Shown here: piece by piece, positions 1-8,750 of the stretch
How the letters are laid out: each line of letters opens with the position of its first letter
How positions within the stretch are numbered: the stretch's first letter is position 1
NCBI GenBank assembly: GCA_023258355.1
Contig: JALQZL010000017.1
Coordinates: forward strand, 248 to 17,905
Reading direction: 5' to 3'
DNA length: 17,658 bases
Origin: Wenzhouxiangellaceae bacterium
Lineage (GTDB): Bacteria; Pseudomonadota; Gammaproteobacteria; Xanthomonadales; Wenzhouxiangellaceae
The notes under the pieces: model-generated
Seen by the model: the letters and a program-made list of their open reading frames with translations, nothing else
Told to the model about the DNA's origin: nothing
Databases searched by the model: none
Made by a program: the position numbers and the translations under genes

Positions 1-1
1 A

Positions 2-409
2 ATCATGGAAGAGATCACCATGGATTACGATGCTTTACAAAAAGCAGGCTCTGGTCTGGGCTCAGGTGCTGTGATTGTCATGGACAACAGCACTTGTATG
101 GTGGCGGCCTGCACACGCATCGCACGCTTTTACTATGCTGAGTCATGCGGGCAATGCACGCCTTGCCGAGAAGGTACTGGCTGGATGTACCGTCTGCTTC
201 AAAAGATCATGGCTGGTCAAGCCAAAGCCAGTGATTTGGATTTGCTTGAGTCTGCCGCTGGTCAGATCGAAGGCCATACCATTTGCGCATTTGGCGAGGC
301 AGCTGCTTGGCCTGTGCAAGGATTCTTGCGCCACTTTAGACATGAATTTGAATACTTCATTGAACATGGCCACTCCATCGTAGACACACAGATTGGGGAG
401 GCTGCGTAA
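2..409 (+). CDS. nuoF: NADH-quinone oxidoreductase subunit F (NuoF), C-terminal part; 5' end outside window
   Basis: This is the C-terminal third of the complex I subunit that binds NADH and FMN and passes electrons to the Fe-S chain on the cytoplasmic arm. The reading frame is open to the left edge, so the ATG at base 5 is internal and not the true start. The visible part carries the [4Fe-4S] N3 ligands: the SCGQCTPCREGTG motif with cysteine codons at 146, 155 and 164, and the fourth cysteine at 284 in HTICAFG. The following AAAWPVQGF segment and the short acidic tail are typical of the family. The TAA stop is 3 nt before nuoG, so the two genes are co-transcribed. The NADH and FMN-binding Rossmann region lies upstream of the window. 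Identification is secure from the N3 motif and the position before nuoG. Confidence 0.96.
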   Translation: MMEEITMDYDALQKAGSGLGSGAVIVMDNSTCMVAACTRIARFYYAESCGQCTPCREGTGWMYRLLQKIMAGQAKASDLDLLESAAGQIEGHTICAFGEAAAWPVQGFLRHFRHEFEYFIEHGHSIVDTQIGEAA

Positions 410-412
410 CTT

Positions 413-2794
413 ATGGCAACGGTGCAAAAGACAGACGTAGATCTGGTGACCTTGGAAATCGACGGCCAATCCGTCAGTGTGCCCGCCGGTTCAATGATCA
501 TTGAAGCGTCAGATCAGATCGGCATTGATATTCCAAGATTTTGTTACCACCGCAAGCTTTCCATTGCAGCGAATTGCCGTATGTGTTTGGTGGATGTTGA
601 AAAAGCACCCAAACCATTGCCGGCCTGCGCAACCCCTGTGGCTGAGGGCATGAAGGTTTTTACAGAGTCACGGCGAGCAGTGGATGCTCAACGCGGCGTG
701 ATGGAGTTCTTGCTGATCAACCATCCACTGGACTGCCCAATTTGTGACCAAGGTGGCGAGTGTGAGTTACAAGACTTGGCCATGGGCTATGGTCGCTCGG
801 TTTCTCGATTCACCGAGAGAAAACGTGTGGTCAAGGACAAGAACTTGGGGCCATTAGTGGCCACCGACATGACCCGCTGTATCCACTGCACACGCTGTGT
901 ACGTTTTCTTGAGGAGGTGGCGGGGACCACTGAGCTTGGTGGCATTGGCCGAGGGGAAAAAACAGAGATCTCGACCTTTGTCGAGCGAAACATCAACTCA
1001 GAATTGTCAGGAAACATTATTGATCTGTGTCCTGTTGGGGCCCTGACCAACAAGCCGTTCCGTTTCTCCGCAAGGCCTTGGGAAATGAGAGCGAGGCCCA
1101 GTGTGGCAGGCCATGACAATGTGGGTTCGAACATCTTCTATCACGTCCGTGGCCAAAAAATTATGCGCAGTGTGCCCAAGGACAATGAGTCTGTGAACGA
1201 ATGTTGGTTACCAGACCGCGACCGCTACAGTCATCACGGACTCTCTTCTGACCAGCGTCTCACGACACCCAAAGTCAAACAGGACGGGCAGTGGCGAGAT
1301 GTCAGTTGGGATGAAGCGCTGGCAGTTGCCAAAGAATGTATTCAAGCGAGCGGTTCGCCTGACCAACTGGGCGCCTTAATCTCGCCTCGGGCGACCAATG
1401 AAGAGCATTACTTGCTACAGAAGCTCGTGAGAGGTCTTGGCAGTGACAATATTGATCATCGCCTCCGCGTATATGATTTCTCGCACCCACAAACTGGACG
1501 TCCTCGTATGGATGTCCCAAGTCGTGAATGGGGTGAGTCCGATGCCATTTTTCTGATCGGTAGCAATATTCGTCACGACCAACCAATCCTGGGCCACAAG
1601 GTCAGGACAGCCTGGCGGCAGTCAGGCGCGACGGTCATGGACCTAAACCCCACGGCCTATGAATTCCATTTTGACTTGGCTCACCGTCTCACCGTCTCAC
1701 CGAGTGCGATGTTGAGTCACTTGATCAGTCTGGCCACTTTTGCGGCATCAAACACCAACCAGCCATTGCCTGCGTGGGTCGCCGAATACGAGGCGCAAGA
1801 GACAACTCAAGCCAGTCAGGATGCTATCAGCGGTATCGTTGCGAACCTAACCGCGGCCGAGAGAGGCTTAATTGTGGTTGGTGATGTGGCACTCAATCAC
1901 CCGCAAGGTGGTGCGCTTCGATCATTGGCTGAGTGGTTGGGTGATGTCTTGAAGGTGGGGGTCTGCATCTTGGGAGGTCCTGCTAACGCGGCGGGCGCAC
2001 ACCGAATGGGTGCGACACCTCTAAACGGAGGCTTGACTGCTTATCAGATGTTATCTGAGCCTCTGTCGAGTTATATCTTGTATGATTTTGAGCCTGCGCA
2101 TGACGCTGCGCATTCAGGCCAAGCCATGAGGACACTGGAAAACGCTCAACATGTCGTTGCGATCACCAATTTTGCAAGCGATGATCTCTTGGCCGTTAGT
2201 GATGTTCTCCTGCCGCTCGCGGCAGTGCCGCAAACCGAAGGCACCTACGTCAATCTTGATGGCATTGAGCAAACATTTGAGGCTGCTGTGGCACCCGCCG
2301 GTGATGCTCGCCCAGGATGGAAGATTCTTCGCCGATTGGGTGACCAATTAGGTCTGAGCGGTTTTAACTTTATTCACGTTGATGCCGTGCACGCAGAGAG
2401 TCTTCAGGCGTTTTCTGAGAGTGAAAAGGCAGCGCGCTCATTTGATGACGCACGCCTTGCTAGCCACCCGTGGTCAGACAAATCATCCCTGGTCCGTATT
2501 GGTGACGTGCCAATGTATCACTGTGATGGTTTGGTCCGTCGATCACAGCCTCTTCAAGACAGTGATCATGCAAAATCACCTGTGGCAAGGTTGCATCCGA
2601 CCACAATCCAGTCGCTTGGTCTAGTCGAAGGGCAAGCCGTGGCATTAAATCAAGATGGCACCACCGTGTCATTGCCTTGGGCTGTCGATCCTCGTATCCC
2701 CGAAGGATGCGTCTGGCTGCCCGTCGCACAAAGCGAGGTCACTGGCCTTGGCTTGGCCTACGGTGAAGTCAGTGTCGTGGGGAGTCAGGCGTGA
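413..2794 (+). CDS. nuoG: NADH-quinone oxidoreductase subunit G (NuoG)
   Basis: This 793-residue subunit is the largest of the peripheral arm of complex I and carries Fe-S clusters that relay electrons from NuoE/F towards NuoI. The N-terminal [2Fe-2S] ferredoxin domain has C44, C55, C58 and C72 (N1b). H104, C108, C111 and C117 form the His-ligated N5 site. C156, C159, C162 and C206 form N4. The rest is a molybdopterin-oxidoreductase-like domain without a cofactor role in this family. The four-cysteine N7 site found in some NuoG proteins (for example E. coli) is absent; only a lone C264 lies near where its last ligand would be. The ATG at 413 follows a GGGGAGG at about 395-401. The TGA stop overlaps the GTG start of nuoH. 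A 23-bp imperfectly phased tandem repeat lies at 1680-1702. Confidence 0.97.
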   Translation: MATVQKTDVDLVTLEIDGQSVSVPAGSMIIEASDQIGIDIPRFCYHRKLSIAANCRMCLVDVEKAPKPLPACATPVAEGMKVFTESRRAVDAQRGVMEFLLINHPLDCPICDQGGECELQDLAMGYGRSVSRFTERKRVVKDKNLGPLVATDMTRCIHCTRCVRFLEEVAGTTELGGIGRGEKTEISTFVERNINSELSGNIIDLCPVGALTNKPFRFSARPWEMRARPSVAGHDNVGSNIFYHVRGQKIMRSVPKDNESVNECWLPDRDRYSHHGLSSDQRLTTPKVKQDGQWRDVSWDEALAVAKECIQASGSPDQLGALISPRATNEEHYLLQKLVRGLGSDNIDHRLRVYDFSHPQTGRPRMDVPSREWGESDAIFLIGSNIRHDQPILGHKVRTAWRQSGATVMDLNPTAYEFHFDLAHRLTVSPSAMLSHLISLATFAASNTNQPLPAWVAEYEAQETTQASQDAISGIVANLTAAERGLIVVGDVALNHPQGGALRSLAEWLGDVLKVGVCILGGPANAAGAHRMGATPLNGGLTAYQMLSEPLSSYILYDFEPAHDAAHSGQAMRTLENAQHVVAITNFASDDLLAVSDVLLPLAAVPQTEGTYVNLDGIEQTFEAAVAPAGDARPGWKILRRLGDQLGLSGFNFIHVDAVHAESLQAFSESEKAARSFDDARLASHPWSDKSSLVRIGDVPMYHCDGLVRRSQPLQDSDHAKSPVARLHPTTIQSLGLVEGQAVALNQDGTTVSLPWAVDPRIPEGCVWLPVAQSEVTGLGLAYGEVSVVGSQA

Positions 2795-3807
2795 TTGAGC
2801 AGATCACCACATTGATTTGGACGGTCACTAAGATCATGGCCATTGTGTTGCCTGTGACGATTGGGGTCGCCTATTTCACTTACTTTGAGCGCAAAGTCAT
2901 TGGCTATATGCAGGCACGACGGGGACCTAACCGTGTTGGTCCGCTGGGGTTGCTTCAGCCTTTCGCCGATGTTTTTAAAATGCTTTTCAAAGAGCTCATT
3001 ATTCCAGCCAATGCAAACCGTTTCTTATTCTTGCTTGCGCCTGTCTTGGCACTCGCACCGGCACTCACTGCTTGGGCGGTTGTGCCATTCGATGATTGGC
3101 TTGTCTTGGCTGATATTGATGCCGGCTTATTGTTTGTGTTGGCCATGACATCGATGGGTGTTTACGGCATCTTAATTGGAGGATGGGCATCTAACTCCAA
3201 ATATGCGTTATTGGGTGGTTTAAGGTCTGCAGCCCAGACTGTCAGTTATGAAATTGCGATGGGCTTTGCTTTGGTGGGCGTGGTTGTCTTGTCAGGAACA
3301 CTCAACTTAACAGGCGTTGTCATGGCGCAAAGTGGTGGTGTGTTTACTTGGTTCTGGTTACCGTTGTTGCCACTTTTTGTCATCTACTTCATCTCCGGCG
3401 TCGCAGAGACTAACCGTGCACCTTTTGATGTGGCAGAGGGTGAGTCTGAAATTGTGGCGGGATTCCACGTTGAGTACTCAGGGGCTGCATTTGCGGTCTT
3501 TTTCTTAGCTGAGTATGCCAACATGATCCTCATCTCGGCTTTGGCTTCTTTGCTGTTTTTGGGTGGGTGGTTATCACCTTTTGAAAACATGCCTGTCTTG
3601 GGAGACTCTTGGCTGGCCATTGCGGGAATTCATTGGTTCTTGGCCAAGACGGCTGTCTTTTGTTTCCTATACCTGTGGTTCCGAGCGACTTTCCCACGCT
3701 ATCGCTACGATCAAATCATGCGGTTGGGCTGGAAAGTATTTATCCCAATCACGATTGTCTGGGTCATGGTCGCAGGGGCCATGCGCGTGGCAGGGCTTTA
3801 TGGATAA
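2791..3807 (+). CDS. nuoH: NADH-quinone oxidoreductase subunit H (NuoH)
   Basis: This 338-residue polytopic membrane protein (the ND1 homologue, about eight helices) forms most of the ubiquinone access chamber at the junction between the peripheral and membrane arms of complex I. Family signatures are clear: YFERKVIGYMQARRGPNRVG at residues 31-50, the FADVFKMLFKE stretch at 58-68, and the acidic cytoplasmic loop AETNRAPFDVAEGESE at about 205-220 followed by GFHVEYSG. Length is normal for the family. It starts with GTG inside the GTGA overlap with the nuoG stop, which points to translational coupling; I see no better start downstream before the first helix. nuoI follows after 12 nt. Confidence 0.97.
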   Translation: MIEQITTLIWTVTKIMAIVLPVTIGVAYFTYFERKVIGYMQARRGPNRVGPLGLLQPFADVFKMLFKELIIPANANRFLFLLAPVLALAPALTAWAVVPFDDWLVLADIDAGLLFVLAMTSMGVYGILIGGWASNSKYALLGGLRSAAQTVSYEIAMGFALVGVVVLSGTLNLTGVVMAQSGGVFTWFWLPLLPLFVIYFISGVAETNRAPFDVAEGESEIVAGFHVEYSGAAFAVFFLAEYANMILISALASLLFLGGWLSPFENMPVLGDSWLAIAGIHWFLAKTAVFCFLYLWFRATFPRYRYDQIMRLGWKVFIPITIVWVMVAGAMRVAGLYG

Positions 3808-3819
3808 GGGTGATCGACA

Positions 3820-4308
3820 ATGAATAAGGTGACCAATTATCTCCGTTCTCTGATGTTAATCGAGCTGTTCAAAGGCTTGAGTGTGACCTTTAGGTACTGG
3901 CGGACTCCCAAAGAGACGCTAAATTATCCAGAAGAGAAAACGCCAAAGTCAGCCAGATTTAGAGGGCTTCATGCGTTGCGTCGTTACCCCAATGGCGAGG
4001 AACGGTGTATCGCCTGCAAACTTTGTGAGGCGGTCTGTCCTGCACTGGCTATTACGATTGACTCACATCAAAGAGAGGATGGCACGCGTCGCACAACTCG
4101 ATATGACATCGATCTTTTCAAATGCATCTACTGCGGCTTTTGTGAAGAGTCATGTCCGGTTGACTCCATTGTTGAAACTGACATCAGCGAGTATCACTTT
4201 GAGAATAGAGGCGAGCATATTGTCACTAAGCCGCAGCTTCTAGCGATTGGTGACCGTTATGAGAATCAAATTGCGGCCGCGAGACGTCAAGATTCAGCCT
4301 ACCGCTAA
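3820..4308 (+). CDS. nuoI: NADH-quinone oxidoreductase subunit I (NuoI), 2x[4Fe-4S]
   Basis: This 162-residue ferredoxin-like subunit of the complex I connecting module holds clusters N6a and N6b, which pass electrons to N2 near the quinone site. Two CxxCxxCxxxCP motifs are intact: C63, C66, C69 and C73 in CIACKLCEAVCP, and C102, C105, C108 and C112 in CIYCGFCEESCP. The amphipathic N-terminus (LRSLMLIELFKGL) is the usual membrane-contacting helix. The run FRGLHALRRYPNGEERC, and the C-terminal DRYENQIAAAR, closely match the beta/alphaproteobacterial form. The ATG follows an AAGGG at 3806-3810, nine bases upstream. It lies 12 nt after nuoH and 11 nt before nuoJ in the same operon. Confidence 0.97.
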   Translation: MNKVTNYLRSLMLIELFKGLSVTFRYWRTPKETLNYPEEKTPKSARFRGLHALRRYPNGEERCIACKLCEAVCPALAITIDSHQREDGTRRTTRYDIDLFKCIYCGFCEESCPVDSIVETDISEYHFENRGEHIVTKPQLLAIGDRYENQIAAARRQDSAYR

Positions 4309-4319
4309 GAGAAGAACAC

Positions 4320-4952
4320 ATGCCCATCATTGAAATTGTTTTTTATTTATTTGGAGCCATCCTGGTCGCCTCAGCACTTAGCGTGGTGACCGTGGGTAAC
4401 CCCGTCTACGCTGTGCTTTTCCTGGTCTTGTCATTCTTCTCTGCGGCCTGTATCTGGATGCTGTTGCAAGCAGAGTTTCTAGCGATTGTCCTCGTACTTG
4501 TTTATGTCGGTGCGGTGATGGTGCTGTTCTTATTTGTGGTGATGATGCTCGATGTCAGCGGTAAAGAGAAAAGAGCTCAAGTTGTTCGTTATCTGCCAGT
4601 TGGGCTGTTGGTTGCCCTTGCCATGGCAGCGCAGCTCTTTTTGCTGATCTGGACACAGGGTTTCGAGACCCAAGCCTTCCCAACGCCCTATCCTGAGGGC
4701 TACAGTCACACGGAAGCGTTGGGGCAGTTACTGTATACCAAATACCTCTACGCTTTTGAGATCGCTGCGGTGCTTTTGCTTGTTGCGATTATCGCAGCCA
4801 TTGCACTAACTCACCGCAAGCGACCTGACACTCGCTATCAAGATCCCTCGAACCAGATTAAGGTGCGACGCGAGGAGCGCGTTCGTCTTGTATCTATGGC
4901 CAGCGATGGATGGGTTGGTCGCTCAAATGGTCACGGGAAGGAGGAATCATAA
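4320..4952 (+). CDS. nuoJ: NADH-quinone oxidoreductase subunit J (NuoJ)
   Basis: This 210-residue membrane subunit (the ND6 homologue) has about five helices and sits between NuoH and NuoK in the proton-translocating arm of complex I. The third helix, residues about 53-76 (LAIVLVLVYVGAVMVLFLFV), carries the conserved Tyr62 and Gly64 region linked in other species to the pi-bulge that changes during turnover; Glu52 precedes it. The C-terminal tail after the last helix is hydrophilic and basic, and variable in the family. The ATG at 4320 follows a purine-rich AAGAGAAGAA. The TAA stop shares one base with the nuoK ATG (TAATG at 4950-4954), so coupling is likely. Confidence 0.96.
   Translation: MPIIEIVFYLFGAILVASALSVVTVGNPVYAVLFLVLSFFSAACIWMLLQAEFLAIVLVLVYVGAVMVLFLFVVMMLDVSGKEKRAQVVRYLPVGLLVALAMAAQLFLLIWTQGFETQAFPTPYPEGYSHTEALGQLLYTKYLYAFEIAAVLLLVAIIAAIALTHRKRPDTRYQDPSNQIKVRREERVRLVSMASDGWVGRSNGHGKEES
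4938..4945 (+). promoter_or_regulatory. Strong Shine-Dalgarno sequence fixing the nuoK start
   Basis: AAGGAGGA lies six bases before the ATG at 4952 and is nearly a full match to the 16S rRNA anti-SD. It decides the nuoK start: an in-frame ATG at 4910 would add 14 non-hydrophobic residues not found in NuoK and has no such site. It lies inside the last codons of nuoJ. Confidence 0.85.
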
Positions 4953-5257
4953 TGCTGACACTTGCTCACTTCCTAACACTCGGTGCATTGCTGTTTTCAA
5001 TTAGCGTTGCTGGCATATTTTTGAATCGTAAGAATGTGCTCTTATTGTTGATGTGTATTGAATTGATGTTGTTGGCAGTCAATATGAACTTTGTTGCCTT
5101 CTCTCGGTTCCTCAATGTCATGGATGGTCAGGTGTTTGTGTTTTTCATCCTGACTGTGGCGGCAGCCGAGGCAGCTATCGGGCTGGCCATTTTAGTTGTC
5201 TTGTTCCGTAATCGACAGTCGATTGCGGTCGGTGATATCGCGGATTTGAAAGGTTAA
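4952..5257 (+). CDS. nuoK: NADH-quinone oxidoreductase subunit K (NuoK)
   Basis: This 101-residue protein (the ND4L homologue) has three transmembrane helices and lies next to NuoJ and NuoN in the membrane arm. The two buried glutamates needed for proton transfer are present: Glu37 in LLLMCIELMLLAVN and Glu73 in TVAAAEAAIGLAI, matching E. coli Glu36 and Glu72. I chose the ATG at 4952 because it gives the usual family length, follows an AAGGAGGA by six bases, and overlaps the nuoJ stop by one base. nuoL follows after 4 nt. Confidence 0.97.
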   Translation: MLTLAHFLTLGALLFSISVAGIFLNRKNVLLLLMCIELMLLAVNMNFVAFSRFLNVMDGQVFVFFILTVAAAEAAIGLAILVVLFRNRQSIAVGDIADLKG

Positions 5258-5261
5258 TCGT

Positions 5262-7223
5262 GTGTCTATAAAAGCACTCATTCTTCTGAGTCCCATTCTG
5301 CCTTTGCTAGGCAGTGCCATTGCTGGCTTGTTTGGTCGGCAAGTTGGTAGAGCAGGGGCCCATTGGGTCACAATCTTAGCTGTCATGGGTTCTTTTGCCT
5401 TGTCATCCTATGTTGCATGGCAGGTCTTCTTAAATGATCTTCCGACACTCAATTACACCGTCTACACTTGGGCAGTCGTCGATAATTTCAATTTAGAAGT
5501 CGGCTTCTTGATTGACAGCTTGACCGCTTTGATGATGGTGGTTGTGACTTTTGTCTCTTTGATGGTTCACATCTACACCATTGGCTACATGCACGATGAT
5601 CCCGGCTATCAGCGTTTCTTTGCCTATATCAACTTATTTACTTTCGCCATGCTGATGCTGGTGATGGCCAACAACTTCTTGCAATTATTCTTCGGCTGGG
5701 AGGCTGTTGGGCTGGTGTCTTATCTGTTGATTGGATTCTGGTTTAAGAAAGAATCGGCAGTGAAGGCTAATTTAAAAGCGTTCTTGGTAAACCGAGGCGG
5801 GGACTTCGGTTTGGTCTTAGGTGTTGCCGCCGTTGCTTATTACATGGGCTCATTGGACTATTTTGAGGTGTTTGCTCGGGCACCAGAAGTTTCGGACTTG
5901 TCTGTGAATCTGATGGGTGATGCGTCATGGTCAGTTATGACCGTGATTTGTATCTGTTTGTTTATTGGTGCCATGGGCAAATCAGCCCAAGCACCACTGC
6001 ATGTGTGGTTGCCAGACTCCATGGAAGGCCCCACACCCATTTCGGCGCTCATTCATGCTGCGACCATGGTCACAGCCGGTATTTTTATGGTGGCAAGATT
6101 GTCACCGCTTTTTGAGCAGTCTCCGACGGCGTTGAGTTTCATTTTGATTGTCGGTTCAGTGACCGCACTATTTTTGGGGCTCATTGGGATTGTTCAAAAT
6201 GACATCAAGCGGGTAGTGGCATATTCAACATTGTCACAGCTTGGTTACATGACGGTCGCCCTTGGTGTGTCAGCTTATTCCGTGGCTATTTTTCACTTGA
6301 TGACGCATGCCTTTTTCAAAGCACTTCTCTTCTTAGGTGCAGGCTCTGTGATCATCGCACTCCATCACAAGCAAGATATGCGCGAAATGGGTGGATTAGG
6401 TCGCTACATGCCGATCACTGCTGTCACAGCTTGGTTAGGTTCACTGGCTTTGATCGGCTTTCCCTTCTTCTCAGGGTTCTACTCAAAAGATATGATCATC
6501 GAGGCGGTCAAAGCCTCGGATCGGGCTGGCGCTGGCTTTGCAACTGTTGCAGTCATGGCGGGCGTTGTTGTGACTTCGCTGTATACCTTCCGCATGCTCT
6601 ACCTGACATTTCATGGTCAAACGCGCATGGATGAACACACCCGTAGCCATGCCCATGAATCGCCATGGGTTGTCACCGTGCCTTTGATCTTGTTGGCTAT
6701 CCCATCAGTGGCCATTGGATACTTCACCATCGAGCCACTGTTATTTGGTGGTGTTTTGGCTGATGCCATCACAGTCAGCCCAGCCAACGATGTTGTGGCC
6801 AAGTTGGCTTATAAATTTCATGGTCCATTTGAATTTGGCCTTCATGGGTTCGTGACACCGGTATTCTGGCTAGCCATGCTCGGTGTGGCAACAGCGACCT
6901 ATGTCTACTTATTTAGTATTAATGTGGCGACGACTGTGAAAACACGTTTCCACTGGGCTTGGCAGGTCTTAGATCAGAAATATGGATTTGACTCGCTTTA
7001 TCAAAAAGGCATTGCTGGAGGCTCGCTTGCGCTGGCCCGCGTGTTGTCCACGTGGTTTGACAGCCGATTGATTGATCAGCTGGTGGTCAATGGCTCAGCA
7101 AATTGGGTGGGTCGTTTTTCTGCTCTGACCCGAAAGTTACAGACGGGCTATGTCTTTCACTATGCATTCACGATGATTATTGGCCTGGTGGCTTTGTTAG
7201 CCTCCTTCGTGTGGCTTCGATAA
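5262..7223 (+). CDS. nuoL: NADH-quinone oxidoreductase subunit L (NuoL)
   Basis: This 653-residue antiporter-like subunit (the ND5 homologue) forms the distal proton pump of complex I and bears the long lateral helix along the membrane arm. Conserved pump residues are visible: Glu147 in FFGWEAVGLVSYLL, Lys240 in GAMGKSAQAPLHVWLPD, the MEGPTPISALIHAATMV loop at 254-270, Lys316 in NDIKRVVAYSTLSQLGYM, Lys353 in THAFFKALLFLGAGS, and Lys409-Asp410 in FYSKDMI. The C-terminal hydrophobic region contains the lateral helix and anchor. The start is GTG at 5262, with AAAGG at 5249-5253; a GTG two bases earlier is out of frame. Length fits the family and no residue is missing that I could check. Confidence 0.97.
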   Translation: MSIKALILLSPILPLLGSAIAGLFGRQVGRAGAHWVTILAVMGSFALSSYVAWQVFLNDLPTLNYTVYTWAVVDNFNLEVGFLIDSLTALMMVVVTFVSLMVHIYTIGYMHDDPGYQRFFAYINLFTFAMLMLVMANNFLQLFFGWEAVGLVSYLLIGFWFKKESAVKANLKAFLVNRGGDFGLVLGVAAVAYYMGSLDYFEVFARAPEVSDLSVNLMGDASWSVMTVICICLFIGAMGKSAQAPLHVWLPDSMEGPTPISALIHAATMVTAGIFMVARLSPLFEQSPTALSFILIVGSVTALFLGLIGIVQNDIKRVVAYSTLSQLGYMTVALGVSAYSVAIFHLMTHAFFKALLFLGAGSVIIALHHKQDMREMGGLGRYMPITAVTAWLGSLALIGFPFFSGFYSKDMIIEAVKASDRAGAGFATVAVMAGVVVTSLYTFRMLYLTFHGQTRMDEHTRSHAHESPWVVTVPLILLAIPSVAIGYFTIEPLLFGGVLADAITVSPANDVVAKLAYKFHGPFEFGLHGFVTPVFWLAMLGVATATYVYLFSINVATTVKTRFHWAWQVLDQKYGFDSLYQKGIAGGSLALARVLSTWFDSRLIDQLVVNGSANWVGRFSALTRKLQTGYVFHYAFTMIIGLVALLASFVWLR

Positions 7224-7238
7224 GGATTTTGAAAACAG

Positions 7239-8750
7239 ATGTATGATTGGCCCCTATTAAGCCTACTGATTTGGCTGCCGATTGCCACCGCTGTGCTCGT
7301 GGTGGCGCTTGGCAATTCACATGAATCCCTTGTTCGTCCAGTGGCACTCATTGGCGCATTGGCGACATTATTGCTTTCTGGTCTTGTCTATCTGGGCTTT
7401 GATACCGCCACAGCTGCCTATCAATTCCAAGAACGCGTCCTATGGATAGAAGCTTTCAATATCTACTATCACCTAGGGGTAGATGGCTTGGCATTGCCGT
7501 TGGTGTTGTTGACCACTTTGATTGGTGTCCTTGTCATTATTGGTGGTTGGACCATTGAAGACCGACCCCATTTATACCTCGCTGCCTTTCTTGTATTAGA
7601 GGGGTTGATGGTGGGTGTTTTTGCTGCCATGGATGCGCTGCTGTTTTACGTCTTTTTTGAGGCGATGCTGGTGCCGATGTTCTTGATAATCGGTATTTGG
7701 GGCGGGCCGAATCGCATTTATGCCACGGTGAAATTTTTCTTATTCACCTTCTTTGGTTCGGTGTTCATGCTGATTGCGCTGATTTGGATGTACCTGCAGT
7801 CAGGAAGCTTCCAAATCACTGATCTGCATCAGTTGCCGATCGCGCTCGAGGCTCAGATTTTAATTTTCTTAGCTTTCTTAATTGCTTTTGCCGTCAAAAT
7901 TCCGATGTGGCCTGTGCACACCTGGCTACCCGATGCTCACGTTGAAGCTCCAACCGGTGGCTCGGTGGTCTTAGCGGCAGTCATGCTTAAAATCGGCGGG
8001 TATGGACTCGTGCGTTTTTCGCTACCCATCACACCAGATGCGGCGGCGACACTTGACTGGTTAGTTATTGGACTGTCGTTGGTGGCCATTACCTACATTG
8101 GCTTTGTCGCCCTCGCCCAATCTGACATGAAAAAATTAATCGCCTACAGTTCAATCTCTCACATGGGCTTTGTCACCTTGGGACTCTTCTTAACGTTCGC
8201 AATTGCGAGAAACTCGGGCAGCCTAGCTGGTGCTGGTTTGGGTATCTCAGGCGCGATGGTTCAGATGGTCTCTCATGGCTTTATATCGGCTGCCATGTTC
8301 TCTGCGGTTGGTGTGCTCTATGACCGCGTCCATAGCCGAGAAATCGCATCGTATGGTGGCGTGGCGAATGTCATGCCATGGTTTGCTGTCTTCGCTGTGC
8401 TCTTTTTCATGGCCAACAGTGGGTTGCCAGGCACCAGTGGATTCGTTGGTGAGTTCATGGTCATTATCGCTGCCTTTCATGCCAACTTCTGGTTTGCCTT
8501 TGTCGCAGCAACCACGCTGTTGCTTGGGGCAGGTTACAGCCTATGGCTTGTCAAACGTGTGTTTTATGGCGAGATTGGTAGTCACACGGTGGCGGGCCTG
8601 AAAGACCTCCATACCCGTGAGTGGGTTGTCATGGTGACGTTAGCCATTTTCGTCATTGGTGTGGGTGTTTGGCCATTCCCATTGGTGGAGATGATGGAGG
8701 CATCGATCGCTGAGCTTCTAAGTCATATCGTGGAGTCAAAAATCAAATGA
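7239..8750 (+). CDS. nuoM: NADH-quinone oxidoreductase subunit M (NuoM)
   Basis: This 503-residue polytopic subunit (the ND4 homologue) is the middle antiporter-like proton pump of complex I. Glu141 in FYVFFEAMLVPMFLIIGIWGG, Lys220 in FAVKIPMWPVHTWLPDAHVEAP and Lys251 in VMLKIGGYGLVRF are the expected proton-channel residues. AQSDMKKLIAYSSISHMGFV is also a family signature. The C-terminal run WPFPLVEMMEASIAELLSH resembles betaproteobacterial NuoM. The ATG at 7239 has AAGGA at 7222-7226, a rather long 12-base spacing, which suggests some dependence on translation of nuoL 15 nt upstream. The stop overlaps nuoN by 4 nt (ATGA). Confidence 0.97.
   Translation: MYDWPLLSLLIWLPIATAVLVVALGNSHESLVRPVALIGALATLLLSGLVYLGFDTATAAYQFQERVLWIEAFNIYYHLGVDGLALPLVLLTTLIGVLVIIGGWTIEDRPHLYLAAFLVLEGLMVGVFAAMDALLFYVFFEAMLVPMFLIIGIWGGPNRIYATVKFFLFTFFGSVFMLIALIWMYLQSGSFQITDLHQLPIALEAQILIFLAFLIAFAVKIPMWPVHTWLPDAHVEAPTGGSVVLAAVMLKIGGYGLVRFSLPITPDAAATLDWLVIGLSLVAITYIGFVALAQSDMKKLIAYSSISHMGFVTLGLFLTFAIARNSGSLAGAGLGISGAMVQMVSHGFISAAMFSAVGVLYDRVHSREIASYGGVANVMPWFAVFAVLFFMANSGLPGTSGFVGEFMVIIAAFHANFWFAFVAATTLLLGAGYSLWLVKRVFYGEIGSHTVAGLKDLHTREWVVMVTLAIFVIGVGVWPFPLVEMMEASIAELLSHIVESKIK

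Noticed and set aside
787..1134. Minus-strand open frame of 115 codons opposite nuoG
   Set aside because: It lies fully antisense to the Fe-S cysteine region of nuoG and shows no domain or SD.
4910..4951. Longer nuoK start at the ATG at 4910
   Set aside because: It adds 14 hydrophilic residues absent from NuoK, has no SD, and the ATG at 4952 has an excellent one and gives the family length.
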